A stretch of 64,000 nt of DNA from AP-15 sp963789025 (GTDB lineage: Bacteria; Pseudomonadota; Alphaproteobacteria; ATCC43930; CGMCC-115725): the NCBI GenBank assembly GCA_963789025.1, contig CAWBIT010000003.1, positions 806,001 through 870,000 of the forward strand, given 5' to 3'. Shown here piece by piece: positions 14,802 to 24,435 of the stretch (its first letter is position 1; each line of letters starts with the position of its first letter). The position numbers were made by a program, and so were the translations under genes. The notes under the pieces were generated by a model that searched no databases, was not told where the DNA came from, and saw nothing but the letters and a program-made list of their open reading frames with translations.

Positions 14802-17513
14802 TCATTTATCGGCCAGCGCCGGCTCCGCCGCGGCCGCCGGCGCCGTTTTCCGAGCGGTCACTCCCTCGGAATAAGAGCGCAGCAGCTGGGCGACCAGCGC
14901 GGTCCAGCCGGTCTGGTGCGAGGCGCCGAGACCGCGGCCGGTGTCGCCGTGGAAGAACTCGTAGAACAGTACATTGTCGCGGAAATGCGGATCCTTCTGC
15001 TCGATCGGCGAGTCGCCGAAAACGGGTCGTTGTCCGTCCGGTCCGCGCAGAAAAATGCGGCACAGCCGGCGGGACAGCTCGGCTGCGACTTCGCCGAGAT
15101 GCAGCATCGTGCCGGACCCGACCGGACACTCGATCCTGAAATCGTCGCCGTAATAGCTGTGGAACCTGTAAAGCGACTCGATGAGCAGAAAATTCACCGG
15201 CATCCAGATCGGACCGCGCCAGTTCGAGTTGCCCCCGAACACCTCCGTAGCCGAGTCTCCCGGGACATAACCGATGCTGAACCGGTGGCCGGCACGTTCG
15301 AACACATAGGGATGTTCGCCATAGAATTTGGATAGCGAACGGACACCGAATTCGGACAGGAACGCCGTCTCGTCGAGCATCCGGTTGAGCAAGCGTTTCA
15401 TACGGTGACCGCGCAGCAGCGACAGCAGATGCCGCTCGCCGGTGCTAGAGTCATGCCAGCGCGATACCAGCCGTGCGAGGTGCGGCCGGTGCTCGAGAAA
15501 CCAATGCGATCGGGCACTGAAGTGCCGCAGTCGGGTGAAGACCGAGGCGTCGAGGACCTCGACAGCAAAAAGCGGGATCAGCCCGACCAATGAGCGCACC
15601 CGCAATGGAATTCGCTCACCGTCGCTCAGGTGCAGCACATCGTAATAGAACTCGTCCTCGTCATCCCATAATCCGATCCCGTTGCCGCCGATATTGGTCA
15701 TCGCCTCGGCAATGTAGAGAAAGTGTTCGAAAAATTTGGAGGCGATGTCTTCGTAGACATGGTCGGTGAGCGCCAGCTCCAGCGCGATGCGCATCAGGTT
15801 GAGGGTATACATCGCCATCCAAGCGGTGCCGTCCGCCTGGTTGATGTAGCCGCCGCTCGGCAATGCTGCGTTGCGATCGAATATGCCGATATTGTCGAGC
15901 CCGAGAAATCCGCCCTGGAAAATGTTCCTGCCTTCGACGTCCTTGCGATTTACCCACCAGGTGAAATTGAGCATGAGCTTGTGGAAGACGCGCTCTAGGA
16001 AATCTCGATCGCCTTCGCCGCCGCGGTGATCGCGGTCGATTTCGTAGACGCGCCATGCCGCCCAGGCATGCACCGGCGGGTTGACGTCGCCGAAGGCCCA
16101 TTCGTAAGCCGGCAATTGGCCATTGGGATGCATGTACCAGTCGCGCGTCAGCAGCAAAAGCTGGGTTTTGGCGAAGCTCGGATCGATCAGCGCCAAGGTG
16201 ACGGCGTGAAAGGCAAGATCCCATGCGGCGTACCACGGGTATTCCCATTTGTCCGGCATGGCGACGATGTCGGCGTTGTTGAGATGCGGCCAGTCGGAAT
16301 TGCGCCCGTGCCGCCGCGCTGGCGGCACCGGTGGCTGCAGCGGATCACCGTTCAGCCATTCGGGAATATCGAAATAATAGAACTGCTTTGACCACAGCAT
16401 GCCGGCGAGCGCCTGACGCTGTACGCGCCGCGCATCGGGGTCGGCGATGTCTTGCTGCAATTCGGCATAGAATTCGTCGGTTTCGGCTCGGCGCTGATCG
16501 AATACGCGGTCGAAATCGTCGAGACCGGAGGCCTGGTCAGCGAGGGTGAGCCGCGCACGCAACCGGCCGCTTTCTCCGGCCGGCAGGCTCAGCCGGTGAT
16601 GCGCCGCGACCTTGGTGCCCCGAGGATCGGGGTTCACGGCCGCGGTGTCGCCGTTCACGACATAGTCGTTGATGCCGTCCTTGAAGTGATGGCCGGGCGC
16701 GCTCATCCCCCACAGCCGCCTTATATTCGTCTCGTTTTGACAAAACAGGAATTCCGGCTGCCCGTCGCAGTGGAACCGCAACTGGTGCAGTTGCGGGTGA
16801 TCGACCGAGATCGAATTATCCTCGCGCGCGACCAGCTGCGGCCTCATCGAATCAGGTTTCCACGACCAGGTATTACGGGCCCAGAGCTGCGGCAGCACGT
16901 GCAATATGGCCGCTTCGCCCGCACGGTTGTGAACCGTTATCCGCATCAGGATGTCGTCGACATCGGCCTTTGCGTATTCGATCTCGACATCGAAATAACG
17001 ATTAGCGGCGAAGACGCCGGTGTCAATCAGCTCGAATTCGGGGTCCGCCCGGCCGCGGCGGCGGTTCTCTTCTACCAGTTGAGCATAGGGGAAAGCGGCT
17101 TGCGGATACTTGTAGAGCATCCGCATGTAAGAATGGGTCGGCGTCCCGTCGAGGTAATAATAGAGCTCCTTGACGTCCTCGCCGTGGTTGCCTTGGGAAT
17201 TGGTAAGCCCAAACAGCCGCTCCTTCAGGATCGGGTCGCGGCCGTTCCATAACGCCAGACCGAGGCAGAGCAGCAAGTGGTCGTCGCCAAAGCCGCCGAT
17301 CCCGTCCTCGCCCCAGCGATAGGCCCGGCTGCGCGCCTGATCATGCGAGAAATACTCCCAAGCCGTGCCGTATTCGCTGTAATCCTCGCGAACCGTTCCC
17401 CATTGACGCTCGCTGAGATATGGTCCCCAGCGCCGCCAATGTTTGCCGTGGCGGATTTCCTCGAGGCGCAGCGCCTCGGCGCTGCGAAATGTCCTGCGCA
17501 CACCTTCTGCCAT
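14802..17513 (-). CDS. glycoside hydrolase family 63-type glucosidase
   Basis: 903-residue cytoplasmic-looking enzyme (no signal peptide) of the GH63 glucosidase/mannosylglycerate hydrolase type. The N-terminus RHGKHWRRWGPYLSERQWGTVREDYS and the HLLLCLGLALWNGRDPILKERLFGL block are typical of the large bacterial members. The (alpha/alpha)6 catalytic core includes WYAAWDLAFHAVTLALIDP, NGQLPAYEWAFGDVNPPVHAWA and GFLGLDNIGIFDRN. GH63 enzymes act on glucosides such as glucosylglycerate or trehalose-like sugars; the substrate here is unknown. A glycogen-debranching-type gene lies a few genes away on the same strand, which suggests storage or solute carbohydrate metabolism. Confidence 0.9.
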   Translation of the reverse strand: MAEGVRRTFRSAEALRLEEIRHGKHWRRWGPYLSERQWGTVREDYSEYGTAWEYFSHDQARSRAYRWGEDGIGGFGDDHLLLCLGLALWNGRDPILKERLFGLTNSQGNHGEDVKELYYYLDGTPTHSYMRMLYKYPQAAFPYAQLVEENRRRGRADPEFELIDTGVFAANRYFDVEIEYAKADVDDILMRITVHNRAGEAAILHVLPQLWARNTWSWKPDSMRPQLVAREDNSISVDHPQLHQLRFHCDGQPEFLFCQNETNIRRLWGMSAPGHHFKDGINDYVVNGDTAAVNPDPRGTKVAAHHRLSLPAGESGRLRARLTLADQASGLDDFDRVFDQRRAETDEFYAELQQDIADPDARRVQRQALAGMLWSKQFYYFDIPEWLNGDPLQPPVPPARRHGRNSDWPHLNNADIVAMPDKWEYPWYAAWDLAFHAVTLALIDPSFAKTQLLLLTRDWYMHPNGQLPAYEWAFGDVNPPVHAWAAWRVYEIDRDHRGGEGDRDFLERVFHKLMLNFTWWVNRKDVEGRNIFQGGFLGLDNIGIFDRNAALPSGGYINQADGTAWMAMYTLNLMRIALELALTDHVYEDIASKFFEHFLYIAEAMTNIGGNGIGLWDDEDEFYYDVLHLSDGERIPLRVRSLVGLIPLFAVEVLDASVFTRLRHFSARSHWFLEHRPHLARLVSRWHDSSTGERHLLSLLRGHRMKRLLNRMLDETAFLSEFGVRSLSKFYGEHPYVFERAGHRFSIGYVPGDSATEVFGGNSNWRGPIWMPVNFLLIESLYRFHSYYGDDFRIECPVGSGTMLHLGEVAAELSRRLCRIFLRGPDGQRPVFGDSPIEQKDPHFRDNVLFYEFFHGDTGRGLGASHQTGWTALVAQLLRSYSEGVTARKTAPAAAAEPALADK

Positions 17514-17588
17514 CTCAGCTCCCTTTCGAGCGGTGGCTCAGGCTAATATCTCCGCTGTCTGACGACCAAAGGTGTTTAGGGGGCATGC

Positions 17589-18983
17589 ATGGCAAAAGCG
17601 AATACTCCGGTCGCCGCCTACGATGCCATCATCATCGGCGCCGGGCAGGCCGGGCCGCCGCTGGCGCGGCGCCTGGCGGCAGCGGGGATGACCGTCGCGG
17701 TCATTGAACGCGGCGCGTTTGGCGGCACATGTGTCAACACAGGATGCATCCCGACCAAGACGCTGATCGCCAGCGCCTACGCGGCACATATGGTGCGCCG
17801 GGCCGGTGAGTTCGGGGTCGGCCTCGAAGGTTCGGTGCATGTCGACATGCCGCTGGTAAAGGCCAGAAAGGATCGGATTTCCGAGCAGTCGCGCGTGGGA
17901 GTCGAGCAAAGCCTCAGAACCCTGGCGAATTGCACGGTCTATCAGGGCCATGGCCGCTTTGTCGCGCCGCGCGGGGTTCAAGTCGGTGATGCAATCCTCG
18001 CCGCCGAACAAATCTTCATCAATGTCGGCGGCCGGGCTGTGGTGCCAAACTGGCCTGGGCTCGATCAGGCGCCCTATTTGACGAACAGCTCGATAATGGC
18101 GGTCGACTTTGTGCCGCGCCATTTGGTGATCATCGGCGGCAGCTATGTCGGGTTGGAATTCGCGCAGATGTACCGGCGGTTCGGCAGCGAGGTCACGGTC
18201 GTGGAAATGGCGCCGCGCCTCGTTCACCGCGAAGACCCCGATGTTTCCGCCGCGATCGCCGAAATTCTCGAAAGCGAAGGCATACCCCTGCGCGTCAAGG
18301 CGGAATGTATCCGGGTAGCGCGAAGCGGCGATGATGTCGCGGTGGGCGTCGATTGCACAGACGGACCACCTGAAATTCGCGGGTCGCACCTGCTGCTCGC
18401 GGTCGGCCGTCGGCCGAACACCGACGATCTCGGGCTCGACAATGCCGGCATCGCCCAGGACGAGCGGGGCTACATCATCGTCGACGATCAGCTGCGCACC
18501 AACGTGCCGGGGGTGTGGGCGCTCGGCGACTGCAACGGCAAAGGCGCCTTCACCCACACCGCCTACAATGATTTCGAGATCGTCGCCGCAAACCTCCTCG
18601 ACGGCGGCTCGCGCCGGGTCAGCGACCGCATCACCGCCTACGCGCTCTATGTCGATCCGCCGCTCGGCCGAGCAGGAATGACCGAGGCCGAGGTGAAGAA
18701 CAGCGGCAAGCCCGCCCTGATCGCGACGCGCCCGATGACCCGCGTCGGCCGCGCCGTCGAAAAGGGCGAAACGGCCGGCTTTATGAAGGTGCTGGCCGAT
18801 GCGGAGAGCAAGCAAATCCTCGGCGCCTCCCTACTCGGGACCGGGTGCGACGAAGTCATTCACGGCATCCTGGACCTTATGTACGCCAAGGCGCCCTACG
18901 ATTTGTTGCAGCGGACGATGCCGATCCATCCGACGGTGTCGGAGCTGCTTCCGACACTGCTCGGCGATCTGCATCCGCTATAG
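17589..18983 (+). CDS. FAD-containing pyridine nucleotide-disulfide oxidoreductase (mercuric reductase-like)
   Basis: 464-residue flavoprotein. N-terminal FAD motif IIIGAGQAGPPLARRLAAAGM; redox-active disulfide GGTCVNTGCIPTKTL (Cys about 46 and 51); NAD(P) motif VIIGGSYVGLEFAQMYRRFG; second FAD motif VPGVWALGDCNGKGAFTHTAYND; C-terminal dimerisation region with HPTVSELLPTLL. The C-terminal pair of cysteines that binds Hg in MerA is absent, and no mer genes are nearby, so mercury reduction is not supported. The substrate is unknown. It diverges from the GH63 gene. Confidence 0.88.
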   Translation: MAKANTPVAAYDAIIIGAGQAGPPLARRLAAAGMTVAVIERGAFGGTCVNTGCIPTKTLIASAYAAHMVRRAGEFGVGLEGSVHVDMPLVKARKDRISEQSRVGVEQSLRTLANCTVYQGHGRFVAPRGVQVGDAILAAEQIFINVGGRAVVPNWPGLDQAPYLTNSSIMAVDFVPRHLVIIGGSYVGLEFAQMYRRFGSEVTVVEMAPRLVHREDPDVSAAIAEILESEGIPLRVKAECIRVARSGDDVAVGVDCTDGPPEIRGSHLLLAVGRRPNTDDLGLDNAGIAQDERGYIIVDDQLRTNVPGVWALGDCNGKGAFTHTAYNDFEIVAANLLDGGSRRVSDRITAYALYVDPPLGRAGMTEAEVKNSGKPALIATRPMTRVGRAVEKGETAGFMKVLADAESKQILGASLLGTGCDEVIHGILDLMYAKAPYDLLQRTMPIHPTVSELLPTLLGDLHPL

Positions 18984-19000
18984 TCGGCGCAGTTCGGTCG

Positions 19001-19642
19001 CTACGTCGCTTCGCCCGCCAGGATTCCCATCGGGCTCCGGCGCCCTTTCCACCGCTCGACGATGAGAGCGTCGAGGCCGAGGCTGCGGCCATAATGGTGC
19101 AGGGCGAAGATCAGCTGGATTACCAGGAGGAAGAAATAGGTCCAAGGCCACTCCCCCTCGGCATTGTAGAGTCCAAGCCACAGATTGAGGATCTGCAGCG
19201 CGCCGATCAAACCCCAGAAGCGCACGAAGATCCCCAATATCAGCGATACCGCCGTCAACACCTCGAGCGAATAAACCGCGGGTGCGAACAGGTGGAAGTG
19301 CGGCAATACGATATTGTTGACGAAATCACGCTGCAACGGGATCGCCGCGGACTTGCCCATTAGCCCCATCCAATAGGCCAGCCCGGTCTCGCCAAACGGT
19401 TGCTCCGGATGATCGGTGTAGAATGGCGGCAATTTCCACAATGTCTGCTGCCACCACATGGAACCGATCAGCAATCGAAAAACCCAGTTGCCGACATGCT
19501 CTATCGTGCGCTGCGTCGGCATCGTGCGATAGACATGGACCGCGACGGCGATGCTGCCGAGCAGGAGGAGCCAGAATATCGCCGTCGTCCATGCCGGCTG
19601 CAGCAGAAACTGGACCGTATCGGAGATCGGGTTGTGGTTCAT
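19001..19642 (-). CDS. DoxX/DoxD-like membrane protein
   Basis: 213 residues with four or five hydrophobic helices. Recognisable DoxX-like stretches are WVFRLLIGSMWWQQTLWKLP near residue 55, a SLEVLTAVSLILGIFVRFWGLIG helix and a C-terminal helix ending HHYGRSLGLDALI. DoxX proteins are common fourth members of DUF2282/DUF692/DUF2063 (bufferin or Hvf/Gig) loci. Here it is the last gene of the minus-strand run cyclase-bufA-debranching enzyme-DoxX, with a 35-base gap to its neighbour. Membership in the bufferin system is inference; the protein is longer than minimal DoxX proteins and could serve another redox role. Confidence 0.75.
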   Translation of the reverse strand: MNHNPISDTVQFLLQPAWTTAIFWLLLLGSIAVAVHVYRTMPTQRTIEHVGNWVFRLLIGSMWWQQTLWKLPPFYTDHPEQPFGETGLAYWMGLMGKSAAIPLQRDFVNNIVLPHFHLFAPAVYSLEVLTAVSLILGIFVRFWGLIGALQILNLWLGLYNAEGEWPWTYFFLLVIQLIFALHHYGRSLGLDALIVERWKGRRSPMGILAGEAT

Positions 19643-19677
19643 CGGACGAACCTCTCAGTCGATTACCTTTCGATCGG

Positions 19678-21690
19678 TTAACGTTTCGATGCGCGCGCGC
19701 GTTGCAATCGCCACCAAGCCTCGATGATGCAAGCGACCGACCAGGCTTGGGAGGGCGCGCCGCCCGGGAGATGCGGCGGTTCGGCTTCGAAGATTTCGCT
19801 GACGGTGCCGAGCCCGGCATCGAACAGGTGATCGCGCATGGCGCTGAGACGCTGCAGCGCCAAATCGGCATCGCCGTGCACGCGGTATTCCGCCAGCGCG
19901 TAATGGCCGATCAGCCAGGCCCAGACCGTCCCTTGATGATAGGCGCCGTCGCGGTGCCGTGGATCGCCGGTATACTGCGGCTCGTAATCGGGATCGCTGG
20001 CCGCAAGCGAACGCAGCCCGTAGGAGGTCAACAACCGGTCACCGCACAGCGCGACTACGCCTCTCTGCTGACCCGGCGTGAGCGGCGAATGCGGCAGGCT
20101 GACCGCCAGGATCTGGTTCGGCCGGATCGAGCCGTCATTGCCGGCGGGGCCGTCGATCACGTCGTAGAGCCCGCCGGTCCGCTCGTCGGCGAAGCGAGCA
20201 AAGCCGACACGGGCCCGTTCGGCAAGGTTGCGATACCGATCTGCAGGCCTGCCGAGCACCTCGGCAAAGCTGGCCATGGTGCACAGCGCGTTGTACCAGA
20301 GCGCGTTGATCTCGACCGGTTTGCCGATGCGCGGGGTCACGACCCAGTCGCCGACTTTGGCATCCATCCAGGTGAGCTGCACTCCGGGTTCGCCGGCGCT
20401 GAGCAGCCCGTCACCGGGGTCGACGCGGATCCCGTAACGCGTGCCCTTCAGATGCCATTCGACGATGTCGGCAAGGACCGGAAAGGCCCGGGCCAGGTTT
20501 TCGCGGTCGCCGCTCGCCTTGACATAAGCGCGCCAAGCCTCGAAGAACCACAGGGTCGCGTCGACGGTGTTGTAGTCGGGTTTGGCGCCGGCGCCCGTAA
20601 AGACATTGGGCAGCATGCCTCGGTCGACGAACCGCGCGAAGGTCAGCAAGATGTCGCGCGCCCATTCCTGCCGGCCGGTGGCGAGCGTCAGGCCCGGCAA
20701 GCAGATCATCGTGTCGCGCCCCCAGTCGCCGAACCAGGGATAACCGGCAATCACCGATGTGCCGTCGGGGCGGCCAGGGAGCGGCCGGCTGAAAATAAAG
20801 CTGTCGGCGGCGAGCAGCAGTTGCGCGATCCAGTCGGGCGGCGCCGCCATTTCGGGGACCTTTCGGGCGGCCTGGTCGAGCACGCCTTGCTGCCACTTTC
20901 GGCGGCGTTCCAGCGCGGCCGCCAAATCGGGAGACGAACCGTCCGCCAGGCTGCCGACAACGCCGACCCATTTACCGGGAAGCAAATCGAGCCGCGCTTC
21001 CCCCACCTGCAAATGGTTGTCCTGGGCGGGCAGACCGCGCTCGCGCTCGACCGGCAGATCGAAATTTTCAATCCACTGCCGAGCCGGTGTAATGGGGCCG
21101 CCACAGCTGCGCAAAGTCAGTGCAAATCCTGGCCGGCATACCCGCAAGCCGCCTTCCTCGGCCTCCAGCACTGGGGCGAACTCTCCGGCCGTCGTCTGTC
21201 CGTGGTGGTCGCGGTCATTGACCAAGAGCCGAACGCGCAGCGACAGCTTCCGCATACCCTCTTCGGGACCGGGTAAGAGCCGCCAGGCGACATAAGTCGT
21301 ATCGGCACCGGGTTCGAGCCAGATGCGCGACTCGACGCGAATGAGCCCGATGGCAAAAAGCCACACCGGAGTGCCGCCGTCGAGACGAAAGGTCTCGATA
21401 TGCACGTGACCGGCCGGGCTGATCGTTCCGCCGCTCCAGCGATTGGTGAACAGCGGCCAGCTCCGCTCGCCATCGACAAGCTCTGCGTCGGCCTTGGCCC
21501 AAACCAGCCGCCGCCCCAGCGGCGGCTCGATCGGCGCAACCAGCAGTCCATGATACCGCCGCGTCAGGCTGAGGGCGATCGTGCCGGCGGCATAGCCGCC
21601 GCGCCCGTTGGCGAGCCACCATTCGCGGCGCTCGGCCTGATGGAGGTCGCCGCAGATCGCCCGGCCGAAGCGGACCATCTCCGGCATCAT
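19678..21690 (-). CDS. amylo-alpha-1,6-glucosidase / glycogen debranching enzyme
   Basis: 670 residues from the ATG at 21690. The open frame continues upstream to 22329, but that part is antisense to or overlaps other genes and is not credible. N-terminal domain begins EWWLANGRGGYAAGTIALSLTRRYHGLLVA, the GDE N-domain hallmark. The (alpha/alpha)6 glucosidase domain has YPWFGDWGRDTMICLPGLTL, PDYNTVDATLWFFEAW and QLTWMDAKVGDWVVTPR. It trims alpha-1,6 branches of glycogen-like glucans. It lies 95 bases downstream of bufA on the same strand; no glgABC genes are in the window. Confidence 0.92.
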   Translation of the reverse strand: MMPEMVRFGRAICGDLHQAERREWWLANGRGGYAAGTIALSLTRRYHGLLVAPIEPPLGRRLVWAKADAELVDGERSWPLFTNRWSGGTISPAGHVHIETFRLDGGTPVWLFAIGLIRVESRIWLEPGADTTYVAWRLLPGPEEGMRKLSLRVRLLVNDRDHHGQTTAGEFAPVLEAEEGGLRVCRPGFALTLRSCGGPITPARQWIENFDLPVERERGLPAQDNHLQVGEARLDLLPGKWVGVVGSLADGSSPDLAAALERRRKWQQGVLDQAARKVPEMAAPPDWIAQLLLAADSFIFSRPLPGRPDGTSVIAGYPWFGDWGRDTMICLPGLTLATGRQEWARDILLTFARFVDRGMLPNVFTGAGAKPDYNTVDATLWFFEAWRAYVKASGDRENLARAFPVLADIVEWHLKGTRYGIRVDPGDGLLSAGEPGVQLTWMDAKVGDWVVTPRIGKPVEINALWYNALCTMASFAEVLGRPADRYRNLAERARVGFARFADERTGGLYDVIDGPAGNDGSIRPNQILAVSLPHSPLTPGQQRGVVALCGDRLLTSYGLRSLAASDPDYEPQYTGDPRHRDGAYHQGTVWAWLIGHYALAEYRVHGDADLALQRLSAMRDHLFDAGLGTVSEIFEAEPPHLPGGAPSQAWSVACIIEAWWRLQRARASKR

Positions 21691-21785
21691 GCCCCCTGTC
21701 TCCGGACGAAGGGCAGTCGCAGCCTGGTTCGTGGTCTGCTCCTTGGACTGGGCGAAGAGCGGTCTTGCTGCGGCCGCTTGACCGA

Positions 21786-22055
21786 TCAGGACCCGGATTT
21801 CGGGGTAGGGCTGCCGCCGTTGATCTTCATGCAGGTACCGGCCGGCACGTAGATCCAGGAATCGCCTGCGGCGGCTGTCTTGGATTCGCCGGCGCAGGAG
21901 TGGGTCGCCGTCTGGCAGTCGTTTTGGCCGGCAGCGGCAACGCCGAAGCATTTCTCCGCCTTGTATGGCGGCGCCGGCGCCGGTCCCGCAACCGCCGGCT
22001 GAGGCAGAGACGCCGCGGCGGCGACAGCGGCGGCGATGAGCACGGAAGGCTTCAT
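21786..22055 (-). CDS. bufA1: DUF2282 bufferin-type precursor peptide
   Basis: 89 residues: a Sec signal peptide (cleavage likely after AVA, residue 23) and a mature part with exactly four cysteines, Cys36, Cys47, Cys54 and Cys75. Their spacing (KCFGVA, GQNDC, HSCAG, VPAGTCMKINGG) is that of DUF2282 proteins. Members are ribosomally made precursors whose cysteines are modified by a DUF692 multinuclear iron oxidase with a DUF2063 partner; the products bind copper in the periplasm. ATG at 22055 has GGAG six bases upstream. It is 56 bases downstream of the cyclase and separated from bufBC by that gene, whereas these genes are normally adjacent. Confidence 0.88.
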   Translation of the reverse strand: MKPSVLIAAAVAAAASLPQPAVAGPAPAPPYKAEKCFGVAAAGQNDCQTATHSCAGESKTAAAGDSWIYVPAGTCMKINGGSPTPKSGS

Positions 22056-22111
22056 AGGATCTCCATCGCAAGCGGCGCCCTGTTCTGCAGCGCGCTACCG
22101 GGGTCGGCAAA

Positions 22112-24412
22112 TCACTTTTCGGCGAGGATCGACACCGCAGTCCAATCCTCCGGGGGCGGAGACGCAAGGTACTTCCGACAGCGTTCGAGGAATATCTGCG
22201 AAGGGAGGTCGTCGCCCCGAATGGCAATCGCGCGCTCGAACAGCTCGATTGCGTTCGCCCAGTCACGTCGCGCGTAGGCATCGAGGCCGGCCTCGTAGGC
22301 CGTGACCCATTCCGGGGCTTGCAAAGCACCGTGATCGGTCATGCCGAGCAGCTCGTAGACGGCGAGCCCCTGTACGCGGCCATAGACCGCGACCCAATCG
22401 AGCCGACGGACCAGGATGGCGTCACCCGCCGCTGCGCGCGTCTCCTCGCCGATCAGGATTTCGGTTCCGTAGCGTTTATTGACCGCTTCGAGGCGGCTCG
22501 CGACATTCACGGAATCGCCAATTACCGTGTAGCTCAAGCGCTCGCTGGAACCGATATTGCCGACCAGCATCCGCCCGGTATTGATGCCAACGCGCATGCG
22601 CAGCGGCACTCCTCTGCCGCCGTCTGTCTCGGCGCAGCGCTCCCCCAGACGGCGTCTGAATTCGAGCGCCGCGGCACAAGCGTCGACCGCATGCCGGTCG
22701 TTCGGCGCCGGTGCGCCCCAGAACGCCATCACCGCATCGCCGATGAACTTGTCGATGGTTCCATTGCGCGTTGAAATTGCGGCCGAGGCGAGCTCGAGGT
22801 AGTCGCTCAGCACCGGCACGATCGCGTCGCCGAGCCGCTCCGAAAGGCCGGTAAAGCCGACAATGTCGGTAAACAGCACGGTCAGGACCCGCTGACGGCC
22901 GCCCGGGCGAGCCTCGACGCCGCGCGCCACCAGGGTGCGAACGAGCGCCGTCGGAATGTATTTCTGGAACGACGCGAGGCCCCGGCTCATCTGCGTCAGC
23001 GCGGCGGAAAGATTGTCGAGCTCGCGCAGCGGCGAACTCATCCGGGTAATCGCGTCGAGCTCGAAACTCTCGATGTGCTTCAGTTGGCCGACGATGCGCA
23101 GCAGTGGCGCGCCGATCAGCCTGTTGGCCGCCAAGATCGCCAAGCACGCGATGACGAGCGTCAGCAAACCCAGAACCGCGAGCAGGAGCTTTGCGTTGCG
23201 CTCGATCGTCGCCAGAAAATCACGGGCCGGAATGACCGTAGCTACCACCCAATCGTCGAAACTCAACGGCGCGAATGTCAAAAAATACTCGCGGCCGTCT
23301 TCCGGCGAAGTGAAGTCGACTTGGCGCGTGCCGGTAAGGGCGGCAAGACCCGCGTTGCCTCGGCCCAGATACTCGCCGACAGCCCGGAGCAGCGGGTTGT
23401 CGCGGCTCAAGCCGCCCAGGCTCGGCATCTCGCCGTTCTGCTGGCGCTCTATCGCACCCGAATCCGGCGAAGCCATGACGTTGCCGTTGCGATCGAGCAC
23501 GACAACCGTGCCGGATTTGCCGACCTCCAGGCTCGTCAGGAACTGCGACAACCGCGCCAGATCGATGACGACATTGATGACCGCGACAAATCGATCATCG
23601 ACGATCAGCGGGGTCGAGATGCCGATGGCCTGTCGGTGGCTGCCCGGAAAATTGGATATCCGGCTCCAGCCCGGCGCTTTCTGCTCGACGGCGCGGCGGT
23701 ACCAGCGCTGCTCCGTCGCGTTGTACGTGCTCGGCTCGAACTCCCGGTTGTTGAACATGATGTCGCCGACTTCCGGCGTGTAATAATCGGTCCGTTGGCG
23801 AGCGGTTCCGGTCGCCGCGTCCCATTTGACCTCGATCATGTCGATTTCGGTGTCGCTCGCTTTGCGGGAGCCGAAAAATCCGCCGTCGGGAAAGCCCAGC
23901 GAAATCCACGAGAGGCTCGGTTGCGAGCGCAGCAACGCCAGAAAGACGAACTCGCGCTTGCCCTCGTCGGTCACCTTTATCGTGCCCTGAAAGAAGATCG
24001 AGCGGACCGCCTCCTCCATTGACGAGGCATCGTCGAGCACGCCGTGCAATTCGTGATGGATCAATTCGACGATCTGCCGATTGAGCTGCCCAACCACATC
24101 GCCAACATTGCGACGCGCCGCAACCGACCAAAACAGATGGATCAGCAATGCGGTCAGAACCACAGTCCCCAGCACCAGCGCGGTAAGCGCCCATCGTAAA
24201 CCCAGCTTGTAGCCGTGCCTTCGCGGAGCCCGCGGCGAAGCGTGTATGCGCGAGAAAGCAAGCCGGATCGAACGTACCTGAAGCAAAAGCCGATCGACTG
24301 TTTCGGACACCGGGTGGGCTCTATTCGTGCCGTGCGCTTCAGCTGCCATCTTAGCAGCACTGTCGGCCAATTGCGTGGTGGAAGCGCGTGATACCATTGT
24401 GGTACTCGTCAT
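22112..24412 (-). CDS. class III adenylate/guanylate cyclase with extracellular CACHE-like sensor
   Basis: 766 residues. A helix near residues 70-95 (WALTALVLGTVVLTALLIHLFW) leads to a large periplasmic region with CACHE-type features (FGSRKASDTEIDMIEV, ISTPLIVDDRFVAVINVVIDL, VVVLDRNGNVMAS). A second helix and a HAMP-like linker follow, then the cyclase domain: FTDIVGFTGLSERLG (metal Asp), KFIGDAVMAFWGAP (second metal Asp and purine-contact Lys) and YTVIGDSVNVASRLEAV. Key residues are present, so it should be active; the Lys and Asp fit ATP. The C-terminal ~70 residues look like a short TPR. Start could also be at 24397 or 24349. It lies upstream of bufA and diverges from bufB. Confidence 0.9.
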   Translation of the reverse strand: MTSTTMVSRASTTQLADSAAKMAAEAHGTNRAHPVSETVDRLLLQVRSIRLAFSRIHASPRAPRRHGYKLGLRWALTALVLGTVVLTALLIHLFWSVAARRNVGDVVGQLNRQIVELIHHELHGVLDDASSMEEAVRSIFFQGTIKVTDEGKREFVFLALLRSQPSLSWISLGFPDGGFFGSRKASDTEIDMIEVKWDAATGTARQRTDYYTPEVGDIMFNNREFEPSTYNATEQRWYRRAVEQKAPGWSRISNFPGSHRQAIGISTPLIVDDRFVAVINVVIDLARLSQFLTSLEVGKSGTVVVLDRNGNVMASPDSGAIERQQNGEMPSLGGLSRDNPLLRAVGEYLGRGNAGLAALTGTRQVDFTSPEDGREYFLTFAPLSFDDWVVATVIPARDFLATIERNAKLLLAVLGLLTLVIACLAILAANRLIGAPLLRIVGQLKHIESFELDAITRMSSPLRELDNLSAALTQMSRGLASFQKYIPTALVRTLVARGVEARPGGRQRVLTVLFTDIVGFTGLSERLGDAIVPVLSDYLELASAAISTRNGTIDKFIGDAVMAFWGAPAPNDRHAVDACAAALEFRRRLGERCAETDGGRGVPLRMRVGINTGRMLVGNIGSSERLSYTVIGDSVNVASRLEAVNKRYGTEILIGEETRAAAGDAILVRRLDWVAVYGRVQGLAVYELLGMTDHGALQAPEWVTAYEAGLDAYARRDWANAIELFERAIAIRGDDLPSQIFLERCRKYLASPPPEDWTAVSILAEK

Positions 24413-24435
24413 CCCACAAAAGCGGTGCCAGAGCC

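Noticed and set aside
17589..18983. mercuric reductase
   Set aside because: The disulfide reductase fold is clear, but the C-terminal cysteine pair and any mer neighbours are missing.
19423..21276. 617-residue plus-strand frame opposite the debranching enzyme
   Set aside because: Antisense shadow; the minus-strand product has all family motifs. Same reasoning for long frames opposite glnA (27815-29002), the aminotransferase (26024-27124), the URC unit (36050-37579), livG/livM (44897-46270) and gcdH (48111-49415).
21691..22329. upstream extension of the debranching-enzyme frame
   Set aside because: The extra 213 residues overlap bufA and the cyclase end in another frame and look like translated shadow; GDE homology starts just after the ATG at 21690.
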